NCBI GenBank assembly: GCA_019459285.1
Contig: JAIBEL010000073.1
Span: 158,543-222,542, forward strand
Length of the DNA stretch: 64,000 nucleotides
From: Rhizobium sp.
GTDB taxonomy: Bacteria; Pseudomonadota; Gammaproteobacteria; Burkholderiales; Thiobacillaceae
Reading direction: 5' to 3'
The position numbers and the translations under genes were made by a program. The notes below the pieces were generated by a model. That model was not told the origin of the DNA and ran no database searches. It worked only from the letters and a program-made list of their open reading frames with translations. Shown in pieces: positions 56,393 to 64,000 of this stretch (the first letter of the stretch is position 1; each line of letters opens with the position of its first letter).

Positions 56393-56731
56393 TCAATGTC
56401 CTTCTTTCACCATATTGATGGTGTATTTTGGAATTTCGATCACCAGGTCACTGGCGTTCACACGCGCCTGGCATGACAGCCGCGACTGCGGCTCCAGTCC
56501 CCAGGCCTTGTCGAGCAGATCATCCTCTTCTTCAGTGGATGCTGCCAGCGAATTGAAGCCTTCGCGCACGATGACGTGGCAGGTGGTGCAGGCGCAGGAC
56601 TTTTCGCACGCGTGTTCGATCTCGACACCGTTTGCAAGCAGCGTGTCGCAGATGGTGTCGCCAGGTTTGGCTTCGATCACGGCACCTTCAGGGCAGAGTT
56701 CGACATGAGGCAATACGATGAGTTGGGGCAT
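56393..56731 (-). CDS. fdx: ISC-system [2Fe-2S] ferredoxin
   Basis: The 112-residue adrenodoxin-type ferredoxin supplies electrons for cluster assembly. The Cys ligands are visible in CEKSCACTTCHVIV (about 42-55) and in the C-terminal Cys of RLSCQARV (about 87). N-terminal PQLIVLPHVELCPEGAVIEA is the usual ISC ferredoxin opening. It starts 20 nt after the DUF3050 stop and abuts iscX. Confidence 0.95.
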   Translation of the reverse strand: MPQLIVLPHVELCPEGAVIEAKPGDTICDTLLANGVEIEHACEKSCACTTCHVIVREGFNSLAASTEEEDDLLDKAWGLEPQSRLSCQARVNASDLVIEIPKYTINMVKEGH

Positions 56732-56751
56732 GGTGGGGTTCTGGGGCTCGG

Positions 56752-57525
56752 TCAGGCAGCTTTGGAGTGTTGGCTAGGCAGGGCGGCGAGCACGCCGTCC
56801 CAAAATTGCAGGCGTGCGGCGACAGCAGCTTCGGCGGCAGCTTCGGCTTCGCGCCATTTGTCGGCATTGCCCTCGCACAGGGCGGCAAGCAGGCGCAGCG
56901 ACAACGGCGCATGGAAATCCTCGTCCAAATGGACGTGGCGATTGAGGTAATAATGGAAGCTCGGCGCCTGTGTTTCGGTTACCGCCATCCGCGACAGGAA
57001 TGCACGGAACATCGACGGGATGACATGTTCGCGCCCTAGCGCCAGCGCAGCAGCGACGGCATGCGGCTTGCCACTGTCGATGAAATCGAAGGTGGTACGC
57101 GTGAATGCGGCGGATGGTGCAGGCGCAAGGCCGGAAGCGAGAGCGGCATCGATACCCTGCTCACCCGCTCGTTGCACGAAGCGGCCAGGTGTCTCGGCGT
57201 CGGCGCCGATTTCGCGCATGGCGGCGAGATACAGCATGAAGTGACTGGTAAATCCTTCCTGTCCCGGAAGCGCAATATCGGTTTCTTCTTCCAGAACCAG
57301 TTCGTTGATGAAGCGCTGCACCGAGGCGTCGCCGCTCGGCGTCCATGGCCAGCGCGCAGGCGCAACCTGATGCTGCAGGTACTTGATCAGCGACATGAAG
57401 TCCCACACCGAATAGACGTGATGCTGCATGAATGCACGCAGGTCGTCGAGCGTCTGTACGGCCGCATAGATCGGATGCGCTTCGAGCCTTACCCGCAGGG
57501 AATCGATGAAATCTGCATTCAACAT
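56752..57525 (-). CDS. DUF3050 protein inserted in the isc operon (haem-oxygenase-like fold)
   Basis: The 257-residue helical soluble protein resembles the DUF3050 family, whose fold is related to haem oxygenase and to iron-dependent oxidases of that superfamily. The segments are FIDSLRVRLEAHPIYAAVQT, DDLRAFMQHHVYSVWDFMSL, NELVLEEETDI, SHFMLYLAAMREIGAD, FHYYLNRHVHLDEDFHAP and SLRLLAALCEGNADKWREAE. Several His and Glu (MQHHVY, EEETD, HLDEDFH) could bind metal. The ATG at 57525 is 13 nt after the hscA stop, and the gene ends 20 nt before fdx. Standard isc operons do not contain this gene. A link to iron or haem handling would make sense but is inference. Confidence 0.82.
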   Translation of the reverse strand: MLNADFIDSLRVRLEAHPIYAAVQTLDDLRAFMQHHVYSVWDFMSLIKYLQHQVAPARWPWTPSGDASVQRFINELVLEEETDIALPGQEGFTSHFMLYLAAMREIGADAETPGRFVQRAGEQGIDAALASGLAPAPSAAFTRTTFDFIDSGKPHAVAAALALGREHVIPSMFRAFLSRMAVTETQAPSFHYYLNRHVHLDEDFHAPLSLRLLAALCEGNADKWREAEAAAEAAVAARLQFWDGVLAALPSQHSKAA

Positions 57526-57538
57526 AGTTGTCTGACGG

Positions 57539-59401
57539 TCAGCCGAAGGTTTCCAGTTTCTGCCCGGCCATCGCCCGGCGCACATTCCGATCCATGCGGC
57601 GCTGGGCGAATTCTGTGGTGGCCGCATTCAGTGCTTCGATGCCGCGCTTGATAGCCAGATGGTCGGGGCCCGCCATCAGTTTTTCAAGGGCGGCGATGCC
57701 GGTTTCTATTGCCGCAGTCTCGGTTTCGTTCAGCAGCGCGCTGTCTTCCGCCATGGCGGCACGGGTGGCGGCGATCAGGCCCTGCGCATCGACGATCTGC
57801 TCGTTCAGTGCACGCGCGTACATGTCATCCTTGGCGTGAGTGAACGCGTCCTTCAGCATGCGGGTGATCTCTTCGTCCCCCAGGCCATATGACGGCTTGA
57901 CCTGCACGCTGGCTTCGACGCCGCTGCTCTGTTCGCGTGCCGACACTGACAGGAGACCATCGGCGTCGACCTGGAAGGTGACGCGAATGCGCGCCGCACC
58001 GGCCACCATGGGGGGAATGCCGCGCAGTTCGAAACGCGCCAGCGAGCGACAGTCGGACGCCAGTTCGCGCTCGCCTTGCAGCACGTGTACGCTCATCGCT
58101 GTCTGGCCGTCCTTGAAGGTGGTGAAATCCTGTGCGCGGGCAGTCGGAATCGTGGTGTTGCGCGGAATGACTTTCTCGGTCAGCCCGCCCATGGTTTCGA
58201 GCCCCAACGACAGCGGAATAACGTCGAGCAGCAGCCAGTCGTCGCCGGCGCGGTTGCCTGCCAGCACGTCTGCCTGCATGGCGGCGCCCAACGCGACGAC
58301 CTTGTCGGGATCGAGATTGGTAAGCGGCGTCTGCTTGAAGAAATCGGCCACCGCCTGACGCACGCACGGCGTCCGCGTCGACCCACCGACCATCACCACG
58401 CCCTTGACCTCGCTTGCCGTCAGCCCTGCGTCGCGCAGCGCCTTGCGGGTGGGAGCCAGCGTCTTGCTGACGAGGCTGGCCGTCATGGCATTGAACTCGG
58501 CCTGGGTCAGCGTCGCGTCCATCATCTCGCCAGTCGACAGCACTGCGGTAACGCGTACCTCGGTGTGTTCGGTCAGTGCTTCCTTGGCGTCACGCGCCTT
58601 GGTCAGCAGCAACCGGGCATCGCCTGCCGACAGCGGTGAAAAACGGCCCTGCTCGAGCATCCAGCAGAATACGCGCTGATCGAAATCGTCGCCGCCAAGC
58701 GCCGAGTCGCCATTGGTGGATAGCACCTCGAACACGCCCTTGGAGAGTTTCAGAATCGAGATATCGAACGTGCCGCCGCCGAGGTCGTACACCGCATAGA
58801 CACCCTCCGATGCATTGTCGAGGCCATAGGCGATCGCAGCCGCCGTCGGCTCGTTCAGCAAGCGCAGCACATTGAGTCCCGCCAGCTGCGCGGCATCCTT
58901 GGTGGCCTGGCGCTGGGCATCGTCGAAATACGCCGGCACGGTGATCACCGCACCCAAGAGCTCGCCGCCCATGGCGGCTTCGGCACGCTGGCGCAACACC
59001 TTGAGGATTTCGGCCGACACTTCGACCGGGCTCTTCACGCCGGCGACCGTTTTCAACTGCACCATGCCGGGCGCATCGACAAAGCGATACGGCAGGCTGG
59101 CGACATCCTCGATGTCGGTGAGGCCGCGCCCCATGAAGCGCTTGACCGACACGATCGTATTGTGGGGATCGAGATTCTGCGCGGACAAAGCAGCGTATCC
59201 CACGTCCACGCGGCAGTCGGCGTGGTAGCGCACCACCGAAGGCAACAGCGAATGTCCGGCTTCATCGTCCAGCACGACAGACAGCCCGGAACGCACCGTG
59301 GCCACCAGCGAATTGGTCGTGCCCAGATCGATACCGACCGCCAGCCGGTGCTGATGCGGGGCGGTGGACATGCCGGGTTCGGAAATCTGCAAAAGGGCCA
59401 T
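57539..59401 (-). CDS. hscA: Fe-S assembly Hsp70 chaperone HscA
   Basis: The 620-residue Hsp70 family protein helps release clusters from IscU. The ATPase domain shows [28 protein letters not shown] and [20 protein letters not shown]. The substrate domain shows [20 protein letters not shown] and [20 protein letters not shown], and it lacks the DnaK acidic EEVD-like tail, ending KLETFG. Length is normal for HscA (about 616). It follows hscB directly (3 nt) and precedes the DUF3050 gene by 13 nt. Confidence 0.96.
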   Translation of the reverse strand: MALLQISEPGMSTAPHQHRLAVGIDLGTTNSLVATVRSGLSVVLDDEAGHSLLPSVVRYHADCRVDVGYAALSAQNLDPHNTIVSVKRFMGRGLTDIEDVASLPYRFVDAPGMVQLKTVAGVKSPVEVSAEILKVLRQRAEAAMGGELLGAVITVPAYFDDAQRQATKDAAQLAGLNVLRLLNEPTAAAIAYGLDNASEGVYAVYDLGGGTFDISILKLSKGVFEVLSTNGDSALGGDDFDQRVFCWMLEQGRFSPLSAGDARLLLTKARDAKEALTEHTEVRVTAVLSTGEMMDATLTQAEFNAMTASLVSKTLAPTRKALRDAGLTASEVKGVVMVGGSTRTPCVRQAVADFFKQTPLTNLDPDKVVALGAAMQADVLAGNRAGDDWLLLDVIPLSLGLETMGGLTEKVIPRNTTIPTARAQDFTTFKDGQTAMSVHVLQGERELASDCRSLARFELRGIPPMVAGAARIRVTFQVDADGLLSVSAREQSSGVEASVQVKPSYGLGDEEITRMLKDAFTHAKDDMYARALNEQIVDAQGLIAATRAAMAEDSALLNETETAAIETGIAALEKLMAGPDHLAIKRGIEALNAATTEFAQRRMDRNVRRAMAGQKLETFG

Positions 59402-59404
59402 GTC

Positions 59405-59932
59405 TTAACTTTCGAGTTCTTCGTACACGTCGCCGACTTCGGCGATGAGCTTGTCCATGAAACGCAGCTGACGCACGGCTTCGGAAGCGCCCGCGTAATC
59501 GTGCGCGGTATCGATCAATTCGGCCAGCTGCGCTTCGATGCGGCGATGCGCAGCATGCAACTCGTCGGACAGGGCATCCAGTGCATCCACGCTTTTCCCG
59601 CTACGCGCATCCTCGACCGCTTCGCGCCATTCCATCTGTTGCATCAGGAAAGCCGGGGCCATTTTGGTGTTGTTGGCATCAAGCGCATCGATTCCCTGCA
59701 ATTTCAGCAGGTACACGCCGCGATTCACCGGGTGCCGGAGCGTCTGGTATGCCTCGTTCACCTGCGTCGCCCACTGCATCGCCACCCGCTGTTCGGCTTC
59801 CGGCTGCGAGGCGAACCGGTCCGGGTGCACCGTGTTCTGCAGCTCGCGGTAGGCTGCGTCGAGTTGATTACGATCCAGCGCGTACGATTGAGGCAGGCCG
59901 AAAAGTTCGAAATGGGTCTGGGTGAAATCCAT
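59405..59932 (-). CDS. hscB: J-domain co-chaperone HscB
   Basis: The 175-residue co-chaperone has an N-terminal J-domain with HPD (YRELQNTVHPDRFASQPE, about 25-42) and a C-terminal helical domain that binds IscU (FLMQQMEWREAVEDA, LRFMDKLIAEVGDVYEEL). The start MDFTQTHFELFGLPQSYALD at 59932 matches HscB N-termini and is preferred over 59989. It lies 3 nt before the hscA start and 71 nt after iscA. Confidence 0.95.
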   Translation of the reverse strand: MDFTQTHFELFGLPQSYALDRNQLDAAYRELQNTVHPDRFASQPEAEQRVAMQWATQVNEAYQTLRHPVNRGVYLLKLQGIDALDANNTKMAPAFLMQQMEWREAVEDARSGKSVDALDALSDELHAAHRRIEAQLAELIDTAHDYAGASEAVRQLRFMDKLIAEVGDVYEELES

Positions 59933-60003
59933 GACAGGCGAGGCGTTAGGCGTGAGGCGCAGGGCGTGACGTTCCACCTCACCCTTCACCCCTCACCTAC
60001 ACG

Positions 60004-60327
60004 TCAAACGTTAAACGATTCGCCGCAGCCGCACTCGTTCTTCACGTTCGGGTTGTTGAACTTGAAGCCTTCGTTCAGGCCTTCACGGGCGTAGTCAAGC
60101 TCGGTGCCGTCGATGTAGGCCAGGCTCTTAGGGTCGACGAACACGGTCACTCCATGGCTGGAGAACACCTCGTCGCCTTCGGGCACCTCATCGGCGAACT
60201 CCAGCTTGTAGGCCATGCCGGAACAGCCGGTGGTGCGCACGCCGAGACGGATGCCGACGCCCTTGCCGCGCTTGGCAAGATAGCTGGTGACGTGTTGCGC
60301 TGCGCGCTCGGACAAGGTCACCGCCAT
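60004..60327 (-). CDS. iscA: A-type Fe-S carrier protein IscA
   Basis: The 107-residue carrier has the three ligands: Cys in [14 protein letters not shown] (about 35) and the C-terminal CGCGESF pair (about 99-101). The body contains [20 protein letters not shown] and [18 protein letters not shown]. It moves clusters from IscU to target proteins. It starts 3 nt after iscU. Length is typical. Confidence 0.96.
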   Translation of the reverse strand: MAVTLSERAAQHVTSYLAKRGKGVGIRLGVRTTGCSGMAYKLEFADEVPEGDEVFSSHGVTVFVDPKSLAYIDGTELDYAREGLNEGFKFNNPNVKNECGCGESFNV

Positions 60328-60330
60328 GGC

Positions 60331-60717
60331 TTACTCCAGACCTTTTTTCTGTTTGTAGTCGGCCACGGCGGCCTTGATCGCGTCTTCAGCCAGGATCGAG
60401 CAGTGGATCTTGACCGGCGGCAATGCGAGTTCCTCGGCAATGGCCGTGTTCTTGATTTCCATCGCCTGGTCGAGCGTCTTGCCCTTGACCCATTCGGTCA
60501 CCAACGAGGACGAGGCAATCGCCGAGCCGCAGCCGTAGGTCTTGAACTTGGCGTCCTCGATGCGGCCATCGGCGCCGACCTTGATCTGCAGCTTCATCAC
60601 GTCGCCGCAGGCGGGCGCGCCGACCATGCCGGTACCGACACCGTCGTCTTCCTTGCCGAAGGAGCCGACATTGCGGGGATTTTCATAGTGGTCGAGTACT
60701 TTATCGCTGTAGGACAT
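60331..60717 (-). CDS. iscU: Fe-S cluster scaffold protein IscU
   Basis: The 128-residue scaffold has all three Cys and the Asp ligands: GAPACGDVMKL (about 33-43), YGCGSAIASSS (about 62) and KIHCSILAEDAIKAA (about 105). N-terminal YSDKVLDHYENPRNVGSF is diagnostic. LPPVKIHC is the HscA recognition motif LPPVK and is intact, consistent with the hscA and hscB genes in this operon. The Shine-Dalgarno AAAGGAG precedes the start. Confidence 0.97.
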   Translation of the reverse strand: MSYSDKVLDHYENPRNVGSFGKEDDGVGTGMVGAPACGDVMKLQIKVGADGRIEDAKFKTYGCGSAIASSSLVTEWVKGKTLDQAMEIKNTAIAEELALPPVKIHCSILAEDAIKAAVADYKQKKGLE

Positions 60718-60739
60718 GGTAGTTCTCCTTTACTTCAAA

Positions 60740-61948
60740 TCAATGTGCAGCCCACTGCACGGAATTCAGATCGACGCCTTCCTTGAACATTTCCCACAGC
60801 GGAGAAAGTTCGCGCAGCTTGCCGATTTTTTCATGCAGAAGCTTGATGGCGTAGTCGACCTCTTCCTCGGTGGTGAAGCGGCCGATCGAGAAGCGGATCG
60901 AACTGTGCGCCAGTTCGTCGCTACGACCCAGTGCGCGCAGCACGTAGGACGGCTCCAGGCTGGCCGAGGTACAGGCGGAACCGCTTGATACCGCCAGATC
61001 CTTGATTGCCATGATCAGTGATTCGCCTTCGACGAAGTTGAAGCTGACATTGAGGTTGTGCGGCACGCGCTGCTCCATGTCGCCGTTCAGGTGTACTTCC
61101 TCGATGTCCTTGAGGCCGGCGTAGAGGCGGTCGCGCAGCATGCGGATGCGCTCGTTCTCGGTCGCCATTTCTTCGCGGGCGATGCGGAAGGCTTCGCCCA
61201 TGCCGACGATCTGGTGCGTGGCCAGCGTGCCCGAACGCATGCCGCGCTCGTGGCCGCCACCGTGCATCTGCGCTTCCAGGCGGATGCGCGGCTTGCGGCG
61301 CACGTACAGCGCGCCGATGCCCTTGGGGCCGTAAGTTTTGTGCGCGGAGAACGACATCAGGTCGACCGGCAGCGTCTTCAGGTCGATCGGCATCTTGCCG
61401 GTCGCCTGCGCCGCGTCGACGTGGAAGATCACGCCTTTTTCACGGCAGATCTTGCCGAGCGCGTCGAGGTCCTGGATCACGCCGATTTCGTTGTTGACCG
61501 CCATCACCGAGGCCAGCACGGTGTCGGGGCGGATCGCAGCGCGGAATTCGTCAAGGTCGAGCAGGCCGTTTTCCTTGACGTTCAGATAGGTGGCCTCGAA
61601 ACCCTGGCGCTCCATCTCGCGCACGGTGTCGAGCACGGCCTTGTGCTCGGTACGCACGGTAATGATGTGCTTGCCCTTGGTCGCCGAGTAAAAGTGGCCG
61701 GCGCCCTTGATGGCAAGGTTGTTCGATTCGGTGGCGCCGGACGTGAACACGATTTCCTTGGGGTCGGCACCGACCAGGGCAGCCACCTGGCCACGCGCGT
61801 CTTCGACCGCCTTCTCTGCCTCCCAGCCAAACGGATGGGAGCGCGATGCCGGATTGCCGAAATGCTCGGTCAGATAGGGGATCATTTTTTCAGCCACACG
61901 AGGATCGACCGGGGTGGTGGCGGAGTAATCGAAATACAGTGTCTTCAT
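60740..61948 (-). CDS. iscS: Cysteine desulfurase IscS
   Basis: The 402-residue PLP enzyme supplies sulfur for clusters. N-terminal [21 protein letters not shown]-Lys region [20 protein letters not shown] and the active-site Cys loop [20 protein letters not shown] are all typical of group I IscS. The C-terminal segment [20 protein letters not shown] ends with the conserved region for IscU contact. It starts 22 nt after iscR. Confidence 0.97.
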   Translation of the reverse strand: MKTLYFDYSATTPVDPRVAEKMIPYLTEHFGNPASRSHPFGWEAEKAVEDARGQVAALVGADPKEIVFTSGATESNNLAIKGAGHFYSATKGKHIITVRTEHKAVLDTVREMERQGFEATYLNVKENGLLDLDEFRAAIRPDTVLASVMAVNNEIGVIQDLDALGKICREKGVIFHVDAAQATGKMPIDLKTLPVDLMSFSAHKTYGPKGIGALYVRRKPRIRLEAQMHGGGHERGMRSGTLATHQIVGMGEAFRIAREEMATENERIRMLRDRLYAGLKDIEEVHLNGDMEQRVPHNLNVSFNFVEGESLIMAIKDLAVSSGSACTSASLEPSYVLRALGRSDELAHSSIRFSIGRFTTEEEVDYAIKLLHEKIGKLRELSPLWEMFKEGVDLNSVQWAAH

Positions 61949-61970
61949 CGTTTTGCCCTGATTGAATCGT

Positions 61971-62432
61971 TCAAGCGGCCAGCGTCATTTTCGATGCGCG
62001 GCGGTCCTGCAACACCTTGTCCTTGCATTCGTCCTGCTTGGCCACCAGCGTGGCCAACGTCACGTTGTCCAGATAATCGTAGATATGGGCGTTGAGCCCG
62101 GTCCACAAGTCGTGCGTCAGACAGCGGTGCTCATCGTGGCAGTTTTCCTTGCCGCCGCACTGGGTCGCATCGATGGGTTCATCCACCGCGCGAATGATGT
62201 CGGCCACGCTGACGTCTTCAAGCGAGCGGGCAAGATAATAGCCGCCGCCCGGCCCGCGAACGCTTTCGACCAGTTCGTGCCGACGCAGTCGGCTGAAAAG
62301 CTGTTCCAGATACGACAGGGATATGTCCTGGCGCTCGCTGATGCCGGCCAGCGTCACCGGATTCTTGCCGCCGCGCAAGGCCAGATCCAGCATGGCGGTG
62401 ACGGCAAAACGGCCCTTGGTGGTCAATCTCAT
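61971..62432 (-). CDS. iscR: Fe-S cluster-sensing Rrf2-family regulator IscR
   Basis: The 153-residue regulator has an Rrf2 winged-helix ([39 protein letters not shown]) and three Cys cluster ligands in [13 protein letters not shown] followed by the LTHDLW segment (about 93-109). These match IscR, whose [2Fe-2S] form represses the isc operon. The Shine-Dalgarno is AGGAG. Two type-1-like boxes lie directly upstream (62468-62520), and a third precedes cysE, in line with autoregulation. Confidence 0.96.
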   Translation of the reverse strand: MRLTTKGRFAVTAMLDLALRGGKNPVTLAGISERQDISLSYLEQLFSRLRRHELVESVRGPGGGYYLARSLEDVSVADIIRAVDEPIDATQCGGKENCHDEHRCLTHDLWTGLNAHIYDYLDNVTLATLVAKQDECKDKVLQDRRASKMTLAA

Positions 62433-62467
62433 GACTCGTTCTCCTGAAATTTCGCCCGAACTATAAA

Positions 62468-62492
62468 ATTCCCGAGCATTTCAGTCAACTAT
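62468..62492 (-). promoter_or_regulatory. IscR type-1-like box 1 (iscR promoter)
   Basis: On the minus strand ATAGTTGACT, GAAAT, then GCTCGGGAAT. By hand this matches the type-1 consensus (ATASYYGACT, RWWWY, AGTCRRSTAT) at 22 of 25 positions. It ends 36 nt before the iscR ATG and includes part of the probable -35/-10 region. Confidence 0.75.
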
Positions 62493-62495
62493 TCC

Positions 62496-62520
62496 TTACC
62501 TTAGCAATTTAGTCAACTAT
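62496..62520 (-). promoter_or_regulatory. IscR type-1-like box 2 (upstream of iscR)
   Basis: On the minus strand ATAGTTGACT, AAATT, then GCTAAGGTAA; matches the type-1 consensus at 21 of 25 positions by hand. It overlaps the last codons of cysE (Ile-Val-Asp-stop are part of the box), just upstream of box 1. Confidence 0.7.
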
Positions 62521-63267
62521 TTTGTTCAAATAGTTCGGGTCGAAATCGTCGGGCTTGTCCTGTCCCAGCGGCATCTCGGCACCGAGCTTCTGCAGCTGAG
62601 CCAGAATGAGCTCGAGCCGGTGATCGATATGGGCCGAATGGTCGATCAGACCATGGATCGCCTTCACCACCGGGTCGTTCATATCGGCGGAAATGGCATA
62701 GGCGGAAAACCCGAGTTTCTCGGCCTGCTGATTGCGTTGTTTCTCGGCCGCACTATCCAGAATACGCGCCGGGATACCCACCGCCGTGGCATTGTCCGGT
62801 ACATCCTTCACCACCACGGCGTTGGAGCCGACCCGTGCATTGGCGCCAATGGTAATCGGGCCGAGGATCTTGGCGCCCGCCCCCACCACCACGCCGGGCA
62901 TCAGGGTGGGGTGGCGCTTGCCCTTATTCCATGAGGTGCCGCCGAGCGTCACCCCGTGATACAGCGTGCAGTCGTCGCCGATTTCCGCCGTCTCGCCCAC
63001 CACCACCCCCATGCCGTGGTCGATGAACACGCGGCGGCCAATGGTAGCGCCCGGGTGGATCTCGATGCCGGTGAGCCAGCGGCCGATGTGCGAGGTGAAG
63101 CGCGCCAGCCACTTCCATTCCATGCGCCACAGCTTGTGCGCCAGGCGGTGAATCACCATGGCGTGGAAGCCGGGATAGGTCGTGACGACCTCGAAGGTCG
63201 TACGCGCCGCCGGGTCCCTGTCGAACACGACGGCAATGTCTTCCTTGAATTGGCTGAACAGATTCAT
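62509..63267 (-). CDS. cysE: Serine O-acetyltransferase
   Basis: The 252-residue hexapeptide-repeat enzyme makes O-acetylserine for cysteine synthesis. The N-terminal helical part ([32 protein letters not shown]) is followed by the left-handed helix ([72 protein letters not shown]). A C-terminal region follows ([20 protein letters not shown]). This is the short NifP/CysE2 type seen next to isc genes in other bacteria. It starts 36 nt before the trmJ stop's minus-strand end and carries its own IscR box upstream. Cysteine supply for IscS is the evident link. Confidence 0.96.
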   Translation of the reverse strand: MNLFSQFKEDIAVVFDRDPAARTTFEVVTTYPGFHAMVIHRLAHKLWRMEWKWLARFTSHIGRWLTGIEIHPGATIGRRVFIDHGMGVVVGETAEIGDDCTLYHGVTLGGTSWNKGKRHPTLMPGVVVGAGAKILGPITIGANARVGSNAVVVKDVPDNATAVGIPARILDSAAEKQRNQQAEKLGFSAYAISADMNDPVVKAIHGLIDHSAHIDHRLELILAQLQKLGAEMPLGQDKPDDFDPNYLNKIVD

Positions 63268-63282
63268 GCGCTTGAGAATGCT

Positions 63283-63307
63283 TTATCCGAGTAATTTAGT
63301 CAACTAT
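63283..63307 (-). promoter_or_regulatory. IscR type-1-like box 3 (cysE promoter)
   Basis: On the minus strand ATAGTTGACT, AAATT, then ACTCGGATAA; matches the type-1 consensus at 22 of 25 positions by hand. It lies 15 nt before the cysE ATG and overlaps the trmJ stop codon. It is nearly identical to box 2 over the first 15 bases. Confidence 0.75.
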
Positions 63308-64000
63308 TCTGCACCGCGGTTCCGCGTGCCATTTGCCCCCTGCTTGGCTTCCTGCGCCGCCGTCAGGATGCCGCGCAGGATGTTCACCTCCTCCTTCGCC
63401 AGCCGGGTCCGCGCAAACAGGCGCCGTAGTTTCAACATCAGCTTGCCGGGCGAACCGGGATTGAGGAATTCCAGTTCGGCCAGCGCGGTTTCCAGATGGC
63501 CGTAGAAGCGTTCCATTTCATCACCCGTCGCTGCATCCAACGCCGGTTGGGGCCAGTTCACATGCCCCAGCCAAGCCTGTCGGATTTCATAGCTCAGCAC
63601 CTGAACCGCCGCCGCCAGGTTGAGCGAGCTGTATTCCGGGTTGGCCGCGATCGTGACCAGTCCCTGGCACAGGCTCAACTCCTCGTTCGACAGCCCGCTG
63701 GTTTCGTTGCCAAACACCAGCGCCACCGGGCCGGTCTGCGCTTCGGTCAACAGGCGGATCGAGGCCTCGGGCGGGGTCAACACCTCGGACACGATGTCGC
63801 GCCGGCGTGCCGACACCCCGAGTGCGAGCGTGGAGTCGGCGAGCGCCTCGGCCAGCGTGGCGCATACCCTAGCCTGCGTCAGCAGGTCGGCCGCGCCCCC
63901 CCCCCAAGCGGGGGGCCGGGGAATTGGGGAAAAGGGAAGGTAGACCACCACCCCCCCCGGCAAACCCCAGCAAAGAAAACGCCCCGCCCCCCCCCCCCAA
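63304..64000 (-). CDS. trmJ: tRNA (Cm32/Um32) methyltransferase TrmJ (partial; 5' part corrupted)
   Basis: From about 63893 down to 63304 the frame encodes most of a SPOUT methyltransferase that modifies tRNA position 32. AADLLTQARVCATLAEALAD starts the reliable part. PVALVFGNETSGLSNEELSL and ANPEYSSLNLAAAVQVLSYE are the conserved knot motifs (GNE and the SLN AdoMet loop), followed by a C-terminal helical region (EMERFYGHLETALAELEFLN, LRRLFARTRLAKEEVNILRG). Upstream of 63893 the expected N-terminal strand (SHPGNIGAAARAMKTMG-like) is not readable because the sequence turns into homopolymer runs. The remaining ~50 residues should lie beyond the window. Position upstream of cysE-iscR matches known betaproteobacterial order. 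Confidence 0.85.
   Translation of the reverse strand, partial: WGGGAGRFLCWGLPGGVVVYLPFSPIPRPPAWGGGAADLLTQARVCATLAEALADSTLALGVSARRRDIVSEVLTPPEASIRLLTEAQTGPVALVFGNETSGLSNEELSLCQGLVTIAANPEYSSLNLAAAVQVLSYEIRQAWLGHVNWPQPALDAATGDEMERFYGHLETALAELEFLNPGSPGKLMLKLRRLFARTRLAKEEVNILRGILTAAQEAKQGANGTRNRGAE
63894..64000. other. Low-quality contig end
   Basis: The last ~107 bases contain C runs of 8 to 12, G runs and few mixed words. The codons remaining in frame with trmJ still resemble the expected protein in scattered words (for example GGTGGT, TTTCCCC on the minus strand). This is what a decayed Sanger-read end looks like, not biology. Confidence 0.85.

Overview
The window is a high-GC (roughly 60-65%), gene-dense Gram-negative chromosome segment that reads as a betaproteobacterium. 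The evidence is PEP-CTERM/EpsA surface biology, the order cysE-iscR-iscS-iscU-iscA-hscB-hscA-fdx-iscX, and an sdh-gltA-odhA-odhB cluster. A Thiobacillus-like or other Nitrosomonadales host is my best guess, but nothing here fixes the genus. Position 64000 looks like a contig end: the last ~110 bases are homopolymer-rich and the trmJ reading frame decays there. Position 1 cuts a porin gene.

Region 1 (1-24.1 kb) is a cell-surface and exoprotein locus. A two-partner secretion pair (transporter at 15139-16740 and a giant 3631-residue exoprotein at 4227-15122) is followed on the same strand by a TonB system: a DUF2341/LamG-ExbB fusion, ExbD, TonB and a porin. Upstream of these come a PstS-like secreted binding protein, a PEP-CTERM protein with a candidate cyclic-di-GMP-I (GEMM) riboswitch leader, a cysteine-cluster protein, and a LuxR-type regulator of the EpsA (XrtB/PEP-CTERM-associated) family. 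Three near-identical palindromes of the form ATGAGCC-N4-GGCTCAT lie 84-125 nt upstream of the ExbB-fusion, TpsB and cysteine-cluster genes. This is the most interesting signal in the window: a probable EpsA (or other LuxR-type) regulon tying the two-partner exoprotein to its own TonB system. An EAL-CBS-GGDEF protein is divergent from epsA, and a second PEP-CTERM gene follows it.

Region 2 (24.3-35.2 kb) holds small housekeeping or stress genes (lipocalin, macro domain, alpha/beta hydrolase) and then signalling genes. These are a PAS histidine kinase overlapping an Rcp1-like receiver, a receiver-PAS-PAS-GGDEF-EAL protein, and an oppositely oriented receiver-TPR / minimal histidine kinase pair.

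Region 3 (35.3-47.5 kb, all minus strand) is a TCA-cycle super-operon: malic enzyme, sdhC, sdhD, an inserted hydrolase, sdhA, an inserted ~530-bp two-tier palindromic repeat, sdhB, sdhE, gltA, odhA, odhB and an orphan Mla-type ABC ATPase. Oddities are an E2 subunit without a peripheral-subunit-binding domain and an ATPase whose switch histidine is tyrosine.

Region 4 (47.6-53.0 kb, minus strand) is flhB-flhA-flhF-flhG-like-fliA. FlhB lacks the autocleavage domain, and the FlhG-like protein keeps the FlhF-activating N-terminal motif but has lost its P-loop.

Region 5 (53.3-56.1 kb, plus strand) has a TetR regulator with a perfect operator-like palindrome, a periplasmic DsrE-like protein, a membrane protein and an outer-membrane beta-barrel protein, closed by a strong bidirectional terminator.

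Region 6 (56.2-64 kb, minus strand) is the complete ISC iron-sulfur assembly operon with an extra DUF3050 gene, preceded by cysE and trmJ. Three IscR type-1-like boxes place both iscR and cysE under probable IscR control. No tRNA, rRNA, CRISPR array, transposase or prophage gene was seen.
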